A stretch of 64,000 nucleotides of DNA from Pusillimonas sp044464525 (GTDB lineage Bacteria; Pseudomonadota; Gammaproteobacteria; Burkholderiales; Burkholderiaceae_B), in assembly GCF_044464525.1 (NCBI RefSeq), contig NZ_JBIQLE010000019.1:1-64000 (forward strand), written 5' to 3'. This document shows positions 8,679 to 17,425 of this stretch, piece by piece (position 1 is the stretch's first letter; every line of letters begins with the position of its first letter). A program made the position numbers and the translations under genes. Below the pieces are notes generated by a model. The model was not told the DNA's origin, searched no databases, and was given only the letters and a program-made list of their open reading frames with translations.

Positions 8679-9443
8679 TTATAACCGATTTACGAAGATG
8701 CCGCGCACCCCTTCGAGGTCGGCTTCGGTATCCACCCCCGGCGCGGGATGCTCGTCGATGGGCAAAACCACAATGCTGAAGCCATTCTCCATGGCCCGCA
8801 ATTGCTCGAGTGATTCAAATTTTTCAAGCGCTCCCTGTGGCAGGTGCGGGAACTGTTTGAGGAACCCCGCCCGGTAGGCGTATAAACCGATATGCTGCAA
8901 TGCGGGAAGGCCGGGCGCCAAACGGCGCTCGCCGTCAGCCAGCGCGTCGCGCGCCCAGGGAATGGGAGCGCGTGAAAAATACAAAGCCCGATGTTGCGCG
9001 TCGCAGACCACCTTGACCGCATTGGAATTAAAGAGCGCCTGGCTGTCTTTGATGGGCGCGGCGCACGTGGCGATGGCCGCTTGCGGGCTGGAAGCCAGCA
9101 GTTCGGCCACAGTATCGATAAGTTTCGGATCGATCAGAGGCTCGTCGCCCTGAACGTTGACCACCACGGCATCGTCGTCCAGTTTCAACTGAACGGCGAC
9201 CTCGGCCAGCCGGTCGGTGCCTGTGGGGTGGTCGAGGCTTGTCAGGAGCGCCTCGAAGCCGTGCGCCTGGGCTGCCCGCTGGATGCGTGCATCGTCAGTG
9301 GCGATGATGACCCGTTGCGCCCGCGAAAGGGCTGCGCGCTCTGCAGTGCGCACCACCATGGGTTTGCCTGCGATGTCGAGCAAGGGTTTGTCTGGCAGGC
9401 GGGTCGAGGCCGCCCGCGCCGGAATGACGGCGATGAAGTTCAC
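8679..9443 (-). CDS. kdsB: 3-deoxy-manno-octulosonate cytidylyltransferase (CMP-KDO synthetase)
   Basis: Activates KDO with CTP for lipopolysaccharide inner-core synthesis. 254 residues, normal length: FIAVIPARAASTRLPDKPL at the N-terminus (nucleotide-binding), VNVQGDEPLI, YFSRAPIPW, HIGLYAYR and the ending DEHPAPGVDTEADLE are all family hallmarks. The start is a GTG overlapping the stop of the Trm112-like gene by 4 bp (GTGA), indicating translational coupling. lpxK in the same operon supplies the lipid A acceptor pathway. Confidence 0.95.
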   Translation of the reverse strand: MNFIAVIPARAASTRLPDKPLLDIAGKPMVVRTAERAALSRAQRVIIATDDARIQRAAQAHGFEALLTSLDHPTGTDRLAEVAVQLKLDDDAVVVNVQGDEPLIDPKLIDTVAELLASSPQAAIATCAAPIKDSQALFNSNAVKVVCDAQHRALYFSRAPIPWARDALADGERRLAPGLPALQHIGLYAYRAGFLKQFPHLPQGALEKFESLEQLRAMENGFSIVVLPIDEHPAPGVDTEADLEGVRGIFVNRL

Positions 9444-9682
9444 TCTGGCGAGCCCGGCGACTCGGCTTGCGCGTCTGGGGCGTCTGGCGCCTGGGTGGGC
9501 GCGTCGGAAGGCTGCACGGCGCTTAGGGTGCGGGCTTCATTTTCGAGCATCACGGGAATGCCGTCACGAACAGGAAAAGCCAGCTTATCGGCCTTGCAGA
9601 TCAGCTCCTGGGCCGGACGGTCGTACTGCAGCGAACTTTTGCATATCGGGCAAACAAGAATGTCGAGCAGATGGGATTCCAC
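9440..9682 (-). CDS. Trm112 family protein (UPF0434/YcaR-like)
   Basis: An 80-residue protein. Residues 1-54 match the small Trm112/YcaR fold: MESHLLDILVCPICKSSL with a CPIC pair, then ELICKADKLAFPVRDGIPVML. The C-terminal 25 residues are a Pro/Ala/Asp-rich, probably disordered tail not seen in the typical 60-residue family member. The start is GTG at 9682. YcaR is commonly encoded between lpxK and kdsB, as here; its role in bacteria is not settled. Confidence 0.88.
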   Translation of the reverse strand: MESHLLDILVCPICKSSLQYDRPAQELICKADKLAFPVRDGIPVMLENEARTLSAVQPSDAPTQAPDAPDAQAESPGSPE

Positions 9683-9773
9683 GTCAATTCCAAGTGTGTG
9701 TTGAATACTTAAGTTTAATGCCTTTGAGCAACTGCAACATCCCCGGGTAAGGACTTGCGCCGCCGGATTATAT

Positions 9774-10838
9774 TCAGCGGCGGTTGGTTTGTGCGATGGC
9801 GACCGCCAAAAGCTTTTGTTCGAGCCGATCCAGCCAGGCGGGGTTGGAAAAGATGGCTTCTATATGAACCACCCAGACCCTGGGGTCCTTGACATGGCGG
9901 CACTTGACCCCGTCTTTTGCAGTGATGGCTATGACGTCTTCCGAAATACCGGGAAATGGCGAGTGCTTATAGGCATGGTGATCCGGCAGGGCCCTGGTGA
10001 GGGTGAGCTTCAGACCCGCCTGGCGCAGCGTGTCGAAAAAGCGTGTGGGCTGACCAATGGCGGCCACTGCCGCAATTGGTCGATGGCGGTGGCGCAACAC
10101 CCATTCGGGCCATGCCACTCGTTCGCCGTTGCCCAGGTTCTCTGCGAAAGTCGGCTGAAGCCGCATGGCGACTTGCTCGACACTGCGTTGGGCGTCGTCC
10201 TGCAGCGGCGGGCCGGCATTTGGCGCCGTGCTGTTGTCGATGATGAAATCCACTTCGGCCAGCTTGGAGGCCGGCTCGCGTAGCGGCCCCGCCGGAAGCA
10301 GCCGGCCGTTGCCGATGCCGCGGGCATCCTGAACAATAATTTCCACATCGCGGCTTAGGGCCAGGTGCTGCAGGCCGTCGTCTGACACCACGACATCCAC
10401 CCGGGGGAAATTCGCAGCCAGCGCCTGTCGGGCAAGATCGCGTTGCGGATGCACCGCAATGGCGGCGCCGGTCGAAGCGGCGATAAGGGAGGGCTCGTCG
10501 CCGAAATCGGCCGCGGCCAGTTCACCTTGGCCTGAACGTGGCTCGGGGCCGATCTGCACGCCGTAGCCTCGGCTGACGACGCCAGGTGTCCAGCCCCGCG
10601 CCTGCAGGCTCTTGATCACGGCGATGACCACCGGCGTCTTGCCCGTGCCGCCGACCAGCAGATTGCCCACCACGATGGTAGGAGGAGCGAGCTTGGTGGG
10701 AAGCGCCTGGGCACGCCGCTTTCGAGCGGCGACCACTCGGCCGGTGACCCAAGCCAGGGGCAGCATCAAAGTGCTGATCAAACCCTTTTTCTGCCATATC
10801 GCATGAACGCTTGAAATGATGGAACTGGACAGCTTCAC
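9774..10838 (-). CDS. lpxK: Tetraacyldisaccharide 4'-kinase
   Basis: Phosphorylates the 4' position of the lipid A disaccharide at the inner membrane. 354 residues; the P-loop VVGNLLVGGTGKTPV is preceded by a hydrophobic N-terminal helix, and SRGYG, DEPSLIA and DDGLQHLALSRD follow. The GTG start overlaps the exbD stop (GTGA). A 91-bp gap separates it from the Trm112 gene, the largest break in this operon. Confidence 0.95.
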   Translation of the reverse strand: MKLSSSIISSVHAIWQKKGLISTLMLPLAWVTGRVVAARKRRAQALPTKLAPPTIVVGNLLVGGTGKTPVVIAVIKSLQARGWTPGVVSRGYGVQIGPEPRSGQGELAAADFGDEPSLIAASTGAAIAVHPQRDLARQALAANFPRVDVVVSDDGLQHLALSRDVEIIVQDARGIGNGRLLPAGPLREPASKLAEVDFIIDNSTAPNAGPPLQDDAQRSVEQVAMRLQPTFAENLGNGERVAWPEWVLRHRHRPIAAVAAIGQPTRFFDTLRQAGLKLTLTRALPDHHAYKHSPFPGISEDVIAITAKDGVKCRHVKDPRVWVVHIEAIFSNPAWLDRLEQKLLAVAIAQTNRR

Positions 10839-11242
10839 GGCGGGCTCTGGACTGCGAAATGGATGCGTTCCATGCCGGCCTGGCGAGCTGCCTCCAGCAC
10901 ACGCATCACGGATTCATGGGGGCTTTGAGCATCGGCGTTTATAACCAGCGCCTGCTCGGAAGACCGGCGCGCCTGACGCAGCGCATCGGCGATTTCCGCC
11001 GCCTGGCTTTCGCCGATTATCTTGCCGTCTATCGCATACAGCCCCTCGCGGCTGATTGCGATATCCAGCGCCTGAAGGTCGGGAGCTTCAGCGCTGGCTT
11101 CGGGCAGGCTCACCTCGAACTGCTGCATGCGGTTGAATGAGGTGCTTGCCGCCAAAAAAATCAATATCACCAGCAACACGTCGATGAGCGGGATCAGGTT
11201 GATGTCGGGTTCATCGTGCCAGGGCCTGCGTCGAAAATTCAT
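10835..11242 (-). CDS. exbD: ExbD/TolR family biopolymer transport protein
   Basis: A 135-residue inner-membrane protein with a short cytoplasmic N-terminus (MNFRRRPWHDEPDINLIPLIDV), one membrane helix (VLLVILIFLAA) containing the family's key Asp in PLIDV, and a periplasmic domain. With ExbB it couples proton motive force to outer-membrane processes. It overlaps both exbB and lpxK by 4 bp. No tonB is in the window, so the partner (TonB or other) is open. Confidence 0.92.
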   Translation of the reverse strand: MNFRRRPWHDEPDINLIPLIDVLLVILIFLAASTSFNRMQQFEVSLPEASAEAPDLQALDIAISREGLYAIDGKIIGESQAAEIADALRQARRSSEQALVINADAQSPHESVMRVLEAARQAGMERIHFAVQSPP

Positions 11243-11874
11243 GTCGCCGGCGCCTGGTAAGGTCGGCTCCGTTCGCCGTCATCGGCCAGCACGCGGTTGA
11301 GTATGCCCGCTTGCCTTTCCATTTGGTGCAGATACAGCTCGACGCGCGAGCGAAAATACCGATGGAAGATGAGGGCGGGAATGGCGATCAGGATGCCAAA
11401 GCCCGTATTGTAAAGAGCGATGGAAATTCCGCGAGCAAGCTGGGCGGGATCGCCCCCGCCCGGGGTGTACGAGCCGAATATCTCTATCATGCCCACCACG
11501 GTGCCGAATAGCCCCAGCAACGGGGCCACCACGGCGATCGTAGATAGCGCTGGAATGTAGCGGTCAAGTTCGTGAGCCACGTCCCGGCCGGCTTCTTCAA
11601 TGGCAGCGCTGCGGTAGTCGGTGGGCTCGCCCCGCACGGCAACCACTTCGGCCAGGATGCGTCCCAGGGGCGAGCTGCCGGCCAGCCGCTCGAGGGTTTC
11701 GCGGCTGCCGCCACCGCGCCTGGCGACATCCACCACGCGGTCAAGCAGCCCGGGCGGCAGAACGCGCCCTCGACGCAATGTAAGAAAGCGCTCGATGATC
11801 AGCGCCAGCCCCAGCACCGAGGTAACTATCAGGAACCAGATCGGCCAGCCGGCTTCATCTATCATCTGCAGCAA
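11239..11874 (-). CDS. exbB: ExbB/TolQ family proton channel protein
   Basis: A 211-residue MotA/TolQ/ExbB protein with an N-terminal membrane helix (WPIWFLIVTSVLGLALIIERFL), a cytoplasmic loop, and two later helices including STIAVVAPLLGLFGTVVGMI. A TTG start at 11874 is chosen: GGAGAA lies six bases upstream and homologues have the same spacing before AGWPIW. An ATG three codons in (11865) is the alternative. It heads the minus-strand operon that runs down to murJ. Confidence 0.92.
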   Translation of the reverse strand: MLQMIDEAGWPIWFLIVTSVLGLALIIERFLTLRRGRVLPPGLLDRVVDVARRGGGSRETLERLAGSSPLGRILAEVVAVRGEPTDYRSAAIEEAGRDVAHELDRYIPALSTIAVVAPLLGLFGTVVGMIEIFGSYTPGGGDPAQLARGISIALYNTGFGILIAIPALIFHRYFRSRVELYLHQMERQAGILNRVLADDGERSRPYQAPAT

Positions 11875-12456
11875 AATAGGTTCTCCACCGTGTTGTCGTT
11901 ATAAAAGTGTTGCCAGCATTTTACGGTGAGCCCCGGCAAAATGGGAACGACCCGTCGCAGCGCCAGCCGCACGCCCGCATCAGTGCTGCTTTACGGGCGA
12001 TGCAATTTGTCGCAAATGGCTGGTTCCGTGGCGATCGAGGTTGAAATTGGCCTGTACCAAGGCTTTCGGGAGTGTATCCACAGAAACTGTGGATAATTCT
12101 GTGCATAACAAGCGCGACGCGCCCATTCCCCCGGGCCTGGAGGTTCAGTGGCTACTTTTAGCCCTTTTGGTTATAAAAAATTAGTTCTTTAAATATCAGT
12201 TGGTTATGAGAATAAGTTAAAGCCGTCAATTAGAGATTGGGCCAATTTGATTGATATTTCAATGATTTGACAGCAGGCGACAGTTTGTGGAAAGCCTCTT
12301 GTTGGATCTTTCGTCAACTTCAAACGAATTGGGCTGATCGGCCGATGGGCCGCCAACTCAAAAGAGAGGCAATAATACGTAAGAAGAACTGGACGGCATA
12401 CGTTTTGCTATAGTTATTTCTTTTTCGCCCGCCACCTTCCTGCATTGCCGACCACC
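11875..12456. other. Non-coding gap between divergent exbB and xseA
   Basis: About 580 bases with no convincing gene. It holds a cluster of DnaA-box-like sequences (12074-12108) followed by an AT-rich stretch (about 12160-12260) that contrasts with the GC-rich flanks. Promoters for exbB and xseA must lie here, but I could not single one out. Confidence 0.7.
12074..12108. promoter_or_regulatory. DnaA-box cluster / 21-bp palindrome
   Basis: TATCCACAG (12075-12083), AAA, CTGTGGATA (12087-12095) form a perfect inverted repeat. It contains one exact DnaA box on the minus strand (TGTGGATAA, 12088-12096), a facing box with one mismatch (GTATCCACA, 12074-12082), and a third near-match TGTGCATAA at 12100-12108. 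Confidence 0.6.
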
Positions 12457-13797
12457 ATGTCTGTGTCCCCGCTTCGGAATGACCCTGTATTGACGGTTTC
12501 CCAGCTCAACCGACGGGTCGGCGGACTGCTCGAAACCAATTTTTCCCAACTCTGGGTGCGCGGCGAAATCTCGAATTTCACCAAGGCCGCCTCCGGTCAT
12601 TGGTATTTCACGCTGAAGGACGAAGCAGCCGCTGTCAGGGCCGTAATGTTTCGAGGCCGGTCGCAGGCCGTGGGCTTCATCCCCAGGCCCGGCGAGCGCG
12701 TCGAGCTGCGCGCGACAGTCACGCTTTACCAAGCGCGAGGCGACTACCAGTTGCAGGTGGAAGCCATGCGGCGGGCCGGGCAGGGCGACCTGCACGAGGC
12801 TTTCCTGGCGCTCAAGGCCAAGTTGGGCAACGAGGGTCTGTTCGATGTCGAACGCAAGAAAGCCATCGTTGCCATGCCGCGCACCGTCGGAGTGGTGACA
12901 TCGCTGGCAGCTGCGGCCCTGCGTGATGTGTTGTCCGCCATGGCTCGGCGGGCGCCTCATGTCCGCGTCGTCATCTACCCCGCGCCGGTGCAGGGCGCTG
13001 ACGCCGCCGCCAGACTTTGCCAGGCATTGGGCGCCGCCATCGTGCGCAACGAGGTGGAGACCCTGCTGCTGGTGCGTGGCGGAGGCAGTTTGGAAGACCT
13101 CTGGAGTTTCAACGACGAGTCCCTGGCGCGAGTGATTTCGGCCAGCCCCATCCCCATCATCAGCGGAGTCGGGCACGAAACCGATTTCACCATTGCAGAT
13201 TTCGTCGCCGATCTGCGGGCTCCCACCCCCACCGCGGCCGCCGAACTTTGCTGCCTGCCGCGCCAGGCCTGCCTGGATCGCGTTGACGCTGCATTGCAGG
13301 CGCTGGCGGTTCAGCAAAGACGCTGGTTCGAGCGCGCCGCCTTGCGCCTGGACAGGGCGGTGGGCATGTTGGTTTCCCCGCAACAGCGTTTAGAGCGCCA
13401 GCTCGAGCGGCTGCTATCCTTGAAGCAGCGTCTTGCGCGCGCGGCCGCCGGCCAGCAACGCGTCCAGGCAAGCCGGCTGGCCATGGCCGCCGCGCGTCTG
13501 GGGCATCGGCGGCCGGAAACGGCCACGCTGCGGCGGGATCTTCGCGCCGCGGTCAGCCGTCTGTCGACGTGCGCGCCTCATTTGCTGGCAGCTCGGCGCT
13601 CCAGATTGAACTCGGCCCAGCAGACACTAGAGGCGCTCAGCCCCCGCAAGATTCTCGATCGAGGCTACGCCATTGTGCGCGACGAGCGCGGGACTCTGGT
13701 GAAAAATGCGTTAGACTTGAACAGGGGTGATCGACTCGTTCTCGAGCTGGGCCAAGGCGGGGCCGATGTCGAAGTGATCCAACCCATACAAAAATAA
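12457..13797 (+). CDS. xseA: Exodeoxyribonuclease VII large subunit
   Basis: Catalytic subunit of exonuclease VII, which degrades single-stranded DNA. 446 residues: N-terminal OB-fold (LTVSQLNRRVGGLLE, LWVRGEISNF, GHWYFTLKD), then the catalytic region with VGVVTSLAAAALRD, VRGGGSLEDLWSFN and GVGHETDFTIADFVAD, then an Arg/Gln-rich coiled-coil and the C-terminal ILDRGYAIV. The ATG at 12457 is preferred over an in-frame TTG at 12445. The small subunit xseB is not in the window. Confidence 0.95.
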   Translation: MSVSPLRNDPVLTVSQLNRRVGGLLETNFSQLWVRGEISNFTKAASGHWYFTLKDEAAAVRAVMFRGRSQAVGFIPRPGERVELRATVTLYQARGDYQLQVEAMRRAGQGDLHEAFLALKAKLGNEGLFDVERKKAIVAMPRTVGVVTSLAAAALRDVLSAMARRAPHVRVVIYPAPVQGADAAARLCQALGAAIVRNEVETLLLVRGGGSLEDLWSFNDESLARVISASPIPIISGVGHETDFTIADFVADLRAPTPTAAAELCCLPRQACLDRVDAALQALAVQQRRWFERAALRLDRAVGMLVSPQQRLERQLERLLSLKQRLARAAAGQQRVQASRLAMAAARLGHRRPETATLRRDLRAAVSRLSTCAPHLLAARRSRLNSAQQTLEALSPRKILDRGYAIVRDERGTLVKNALDLNRGDRLVLELGQGGADVEVIQPIQK

Positions 13798-13889
13798 TTT
13801 GCGCTCATGCAAGCCCTGTGAAGCCCCCTACAATAAAGGGCGGCATGCAGGTTTTTTCTTAGTTAACAGCTTTTTGAAGGATACAGACC

Positions 13890-14468
13890 ATGGCTTTTGA
13901 GCTTCCTCCTCTTCCTTACGCTATCGATGCGCTGGCTCCCACCATTTCCAAGGAAACGCTGGAATACCACTACGGCAAGCATCACCAGGCGTACGTCACG
14001 AATCTGAACAATCTCATCGCCGGCACCGAGTTCGAGTCCGCTTCGCTTGAAGACATCGTCAAGAAATCCTCTGGCGGCGTATTCAACAACGCAGCCCAGG
14101 TCTGGAACCACACCTTCTATTGGAACAGCCTGTCGCCCAACGGCGGCGGCGAACCCTCGGGCAAGCTGGCCGACGCCATCAATGCCAAGTGGGGCAGCGT
14201 TGCGGCGTTCAAAGAGGCCTTCAACAAGTCGGCCGCGGGTAACTTCGGTTCCGGCTGGACGTGGCTGGTCAAGAAAGCCGACGGCTCGCTCGACATCGTC
14301 AACACCAGCAACGCCGCCACCCCGCTTACCACCGACGATGTGGCGCTGCTTACCTGTGACGTCTGGGAGCACGCCTACTACATCGACTACCGCAACGCGC
14401 GTCCCAAGTACCTCGAGAGCTTCTGGAACCTGGCTAACTGGGATTTCGCTGCAAAGAACCTCGGTTAA
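13890..14468 (+). CDS. sodB: Superoxide dismutase [Fe]
   Basis: Converts superoxide to oxygen and hydrogen peroxide in the cytoplasm. 192 residues. Metal ligands are visible: His27 (EYHYGKHH), His74 (VWNHTFYW), Asp157 and His161 (DVWEHAYYIDY). Gln70 in AAQVWNH is the position typical of iron enzymes. A GAAGGA ribosome site precedes the ATG. It lies 92 bp after xseA and 27 bp before the thiolase. Confidence 0.96.
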   Translation: MAFELPPLPYAIDALAPTISKETLEYHYGKHHQAYVTNLNNLIAGTEFESASLEDIVKKSSGGVFNNAAQVWNHTFYWNSLSPNGGGEPSGKLADAINAKWGSVAAFKEAFNKSAAGNFGSGWTWLVKKADGSLDIVNTSNAATPLTTDDVALLTCDVWEHAYYIDYRNARPKYLESFWNLANWDFAAKNLG

Positions 14469-14495
14469 GTTCATAGCTGTATAGGCCTTCTCATC

Positions 14496-15701
14496 ATGAC
14501 TACAGACGCTTTTATCTGCGATGCAATTCGCACCCCATTCGGCCGATACGGCGGCTCTTTGTCGTCGGTTCGCGCCGACGACCTGGGCGCCGTCCCCATC
14601 AAGGCGCTTATCGAGCGCAACCCCAATGTCGATTGGGGCCGGCTTGACGACGCCTTGTACGGCTGCGCCAACCAGGCCGGCGAAGACAACCGCAACGTCG
14701 CGCGCATGTCGCTGCTGCTGGCCGGCCTTCCGGTCAGCGTCCCGGGCGCGACCATCAATCGGCTTTGCGGTTCAGGCCTTGATGCCTTGGGCACCGCCGC
14801 TCGCGCCATCCGCTCGGGCGACGCCAGGTTTGTCCTGGCCGGTGGGGTCGAAAGCATGAGTCGCGCGCCGTTCGTGATGGGCAAGGCCGAAACCGCTTTT
14901 TCCCGCAAGGCTTCCATCGAAGACACCACCATCGGGTGGCGCTTCGTGAACAAGCTCATGAAGGAAAAATACGGCATCGATTCCATGCCCCAAACCGCAG
15001 AGAACGTCGCCGACGACTACAAGGTCTCGCGCGAAGACCAAGATCTCTTCGCCTTGGCCAGCCAGACCAAGGCCGCGGCCGCCCAGCAGGGCGGCTTGCT
15101 GGCCGAAGAGATCACTTCGGTCACTATTCCTCAGCGCAAGGGCGACCCCGTGGTTGTCGACACCGACGAACACCCGCGCCAGACCAGTCTTGAAGCGCTG
15201 GCCAAGCTCAAGCCCATCGTGCGCCCCGACGGCACCATCACGGCAGGCAATGCCTCGGGCGTCAACGACGGCGCCTGCGCCTTGCTGGTGGCCAGTGAAG
15301 ACATGGCCAAGCAGCAGGGGCTCACGCCGCGTGCTCGCGTCGTCGCCATGGCCACGGCGGGCGTTGAACCCCGCATCATGGGCATCGGCCCAGCGCCTGC
15401 TTCCGAAAAGGCGTTGGCTTTGGCCGGCCTCACCATCGAGCAGATCGACATCATCGAGCTGAACGAAGCGTTTGCTTCCCAAGGCTTGGCGGTGCTTCGC
15501 ATGTTGGGCGTGGCCGACGACGACCCTCGGGTCAACCCATACGGCGGAGCCATCGCCCTGGGCCACCCCCTGGGCGCCAGCGGTGCCCGCCTGGCTATCA
15601 CCGCGGTCAACCAGTTGCATCGCACTGGCGGCCGCTACGCGCTATGCACCATGTGCATTGGCGTGGGCCAGGGCATCGCGGTCATCCTCGAGCGCGTGTA
15701 A
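14496..15701 (+). CDS. pcaF: Acetyl-CoA acyltransferase, 3-oxoadipyl-CoA thiolase type
   Basis: A 401-residue thiolase. The nucleophile Cys91 is in INRLCGSG, the catalytic His in GGAIALGHPLGASGAR, and the second Cys in CTMCIGVGQG. GCANQAGEDNRNVARM and GKAE..EDTTIGWRF are hallmarks of PcaF/PaaJ enzymes, which cleave 3-oxoadipyl-CoA to succinyl-CoA and acetyl-CoA in aromatic acid breakdown. No other beta-ketoadipate genes are adjacent, so a wider role in beta-oxidation is possible. A terminator follows. Confidence 0.85.
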   Translation: MTTDAFICDAIRTPFGRYGGSLSSVRADDLGAVPIKALIERNPNVDWGRLDDALYGCANQAGEDNRNVARMSLLLAGLPVSVPGATINRLCGSGLDALGTAARAIRSGDARFVLAGGVESMSRAPFVMGKAETAFSRKASIEDTTIGWRFVNKLMKEKYGIDSMPQTAENVADDYKVSREDQDLFALASQTKAAAAQQGGLLAEEITSVTIPQRKGDPVVVDTDEHPRQTSLEALAKLKPIVRPDGTITAGNASGVNDGACALLVASEDMAKQQGLTPRARVVAMATAGVEPRIMGIGPAPASEKALALAGLTIEQIDIIELNEAFASQGLAVLRMLGVADDDPRVNPYGGAIALGHPLGASGARLAITAVNQLHRTGGRYALCTMCIGVGQGIAVILERV

Positions 15702-15742
15702 TACCGGGCATCGGTTCCCGGCCAAGGCCGGCCGAAGCCCAA

Positions 15743-15770
15743 AGCGTGGCCCTGGTGGCCACGCTTTTTT
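15743..15770 (+). terminator. Terminator after the thiolase gene
   Basis: Nine-base stem AGCGTGGCC (15743-15751) / GGCCACGCT (15757-15765), loop CTGGT, followed by a T-run to 15770. Confidence 0.88.
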
Positions 15771-15932
15771 GATGGGTCGTTTCAATACCGATCAACGCCT
15801 ACACCCGTCCCGATCAGAAAAATTCGGGAAGTCCCGTGTAGCGGGACCGCAGGATGCGGCCTGTAATTAGTCTGTCGTCCCTCGACCGCCTTAAGAACTC
15901 ACCGAAACGCTCCAAGCTTACCGGTCTCAAGC

Positions 15933-16382
15933 TTACTGAGCAGGCAATCCTTTGACGACGCTTCCCGCTTTGATCCCATATTGCCCAAACCAGCCCTGGC
16001 GCATTTCCAACGCGTATCGCATCGGTCGCGCTGGGCAATGTTCGGCTTCGCTATGGGGCTGCATGTCGCGCAGATTGATGATTAGGCCTTCGGCGTCGAT
16101 GAAGGCAATGGTTAGTGGCAGGGGAGTGTTCTTCATCCAGAAGCACTGCAAGCCGTCGTGCTCAAACACGAACAGCATTCCGTGATCAGGGGGCAGAGAC
16201 TCGCGGAACATCAGCCCACGATTGCGGACTTCGGGCGTGGCCGCGACTTCGACGTACGCGGCAATACCATTCATTTGCAGGGTGGTAGTGGGTAATAGCC
16301 GACCTTGCGCCGACGTTTGCACAGGAACTAAACTGGCCAGGAGCAGGGCCGCGCAGACCCCGCCTTTTGCCTTATTGCCCAC
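15933..16382 (-). CDS. DUF192 family exported protein
   Basis: A protein of about 149 residues: a probable signal peptide (basic GNKAKGG, hydrophobic VCAALLLASLVPV, then QTSAQG) and a DUF192 domain with EVRNRGLMFRESLP, MLFVFEH and WMKNTPLPLTIAFID. The family is periplasmic or extracytoplasmic and of unknown function. I prefer the GTG at 16382 (GGAA upstream) because the longer ATG frame from 16475 runs through the cspA-type terminator; the longer start cannot be excluded. Confidence 0.8.
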   Translation of the reverse strand: MGNKAKGGVCAALLLASLVPVQTSAQGRLLPTTTLQMNGIAAYVEVAATPEVRNRGLMFRESLPPDHGMLFVFEHDGLQCFWMKNTPLPLTIAFIDAEGLIINLRDMQPHSEAEHCPARPMRYALEMRQGWFGQYGIKAGSVVKGLPAQ

Positions 16383-16428
16383 CTGTTTCCACGAGCCTGC
16401 CGCACGTTTTGCAGGGCGCGGCAGAGCT

Positions 16429-16455
16429 AAAAAAAGAGGCCCTGAAGGCCTCTTT
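16429..16455 (-). terminator. Terminator of the cold-shock gene
   Basis: On the minus strand AAAGAGGCC / GGCCTCTTT with a five-base loop (16433-16455), followed by a T-run (A-run 16429-16435 on the plus strand). It lies 50 bases past the cold-shock gene stop. Confidence 0.85.
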
Positions 16456-16506
16456 AAGGGTGCTAGTTTCAGCATCGGTGTGTGTTTAATTTAATAGATG
16501 GTGATC

Positions 16507-16752
16507 TCAAGAGGCAGACGTGATATTGAGCGCCTGTTTACCTTTGGGGCCCTGGGCAATTTCGAAAGCGACTTTCTGGCCTTCTTTCAGGGTTTTGAAG
16601 CCATTCATTTGAATGGAAGAAAAGTGCGCGAAGAGATCTTCTCCACCGTTGTCCGGCGTAATGAAACCAAAGCCCTTGGCGTCGTTGAACCACTTGACGG
16701 TTCCAGTTAGCTTTTCGGTATCGTCAGCGGAGGGGGTGCTTAGTTCAGACAT
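16507..16752 (-). CDS. Cold-shock domain protein
   Basis: An 81-residue single-stranded nucleic acid-binding protein. RNP1 appears as KGFGFITP within TVKWFNDAKGFGFITPDN and RNP2 as DLFAHFSSI; the end ALNITSAS is typical. About 14 Ser/Asp-rich residues precede the domain, slightly longer than E. coli CspA. The ATG at 16752 is set by the domain start. It is divergent from clpS; the long leader on the minus strand is in keeping with cold-shock mRNAs, but I identified no specific element. Confidence 0.93.
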   Translation of the reverse strand: MSELSTPSADDTEKLTGTVKWFNDAKGFGFITPDNGGEDLFAHFSSIQMNGFKTLKEGQKVAFEIAQGPKGKQALNITSAS

Positions 16753-16931
16753 GCGTACTGCCTCTCGACTATAGTGTAGGGTTGAAACTCGACAGCAAAG
16801 GGAACGGATTTTGCCCTTCGATTCTGGGGATGCCATCAAATAGCTGTAACACTCAGAATACTGTGATAATGCGCAACATGTCCCGCCACAGTCAACTATG
16901 GTAATTACTTAGATTGAAGATTGAAGTAAAC

Positions 16932-17255
16932 ATGGCAATCGATACAGACACACGCCGCGGTACAGTTCTAGACGTAGAAATAAGCAAGCTCGCGCCGCCC
17001 CCCATGTACCAGGTAGTGATGCTCAACGACGACTACACCCCTATGGAATTCGTTGTCGCCGTGCTGCGCAGGGTTTTCGGGAAAACCGAAGAGGAGGCCG
17101 CCCATATCATGCTGAAAGTACACCACGAAGGGCGTGCCGTGTGCGGAGTCTATCCGCGTGACATCGCCGCCACTCGCATCGAGATGGTCATGCAGCTTGC
17201 CCAAGCCCGTCAGCATCCCCTGCAATGCATCATGGAGCCGGCCCCCGACGCCTGA
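16932..17255 (+). CDS. clpS: ATP-dependent Clp protease adaptor ClpS
   Basis: A 107-residue adaptor that delivers N-end-rule substrates to ClpAP. The core YQVVMLNDDYTPMEFVV, FGKTEEEAAHIMLKVHHEG and CGVYPRDIAATR contains the residues of the N-degron pocket (the ND pair, the M in YTPMEF, and HHEG). The N-terminal 25 residues are the usual flexible tail. It precedes clpA by 170 bp on the same strand, the standard arrangement. Confidence 0.95.
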   Translation: MAIDTDTRRGTVLDVEISKLAPPPMYQVVMLNDDYTPMEFVVAVLRRVFGKTEEEAAHIMLKVHHEGRAVCGVYPRDIAATRIEMVMQLAQARQHPLQCIMEPAPDA

Positions 17256-17425
17256 GTAGTCAAATACACGCAATGATTGAATCTGTTTTTCATCATTCAC
17301 GACTACGGGTATAGTTAGAGTACGGAACCCCCGGAGATGGCACAGGTCTCATAACAGGTAGAGCCTTTTAGTCATAGAATAGAACCATCGAATGCTTATC
17401 CGCTTCGTAATGCAATGGAGGAAGC

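Noticed and set aside
11875..12456. Chromosomal replication origin
   Set aside because: DnaA boxes and AT-rich DNA are present, but no dnaA, dnaN, gyrB, rpmH or parAB genes are near and the box number is small.
12358..13383. 341-codon minus-strand frame opposite xseA
   Set aside because: Antisense shadow of xseA; no motif, and it would run through the exbB-xseA intergenic region.
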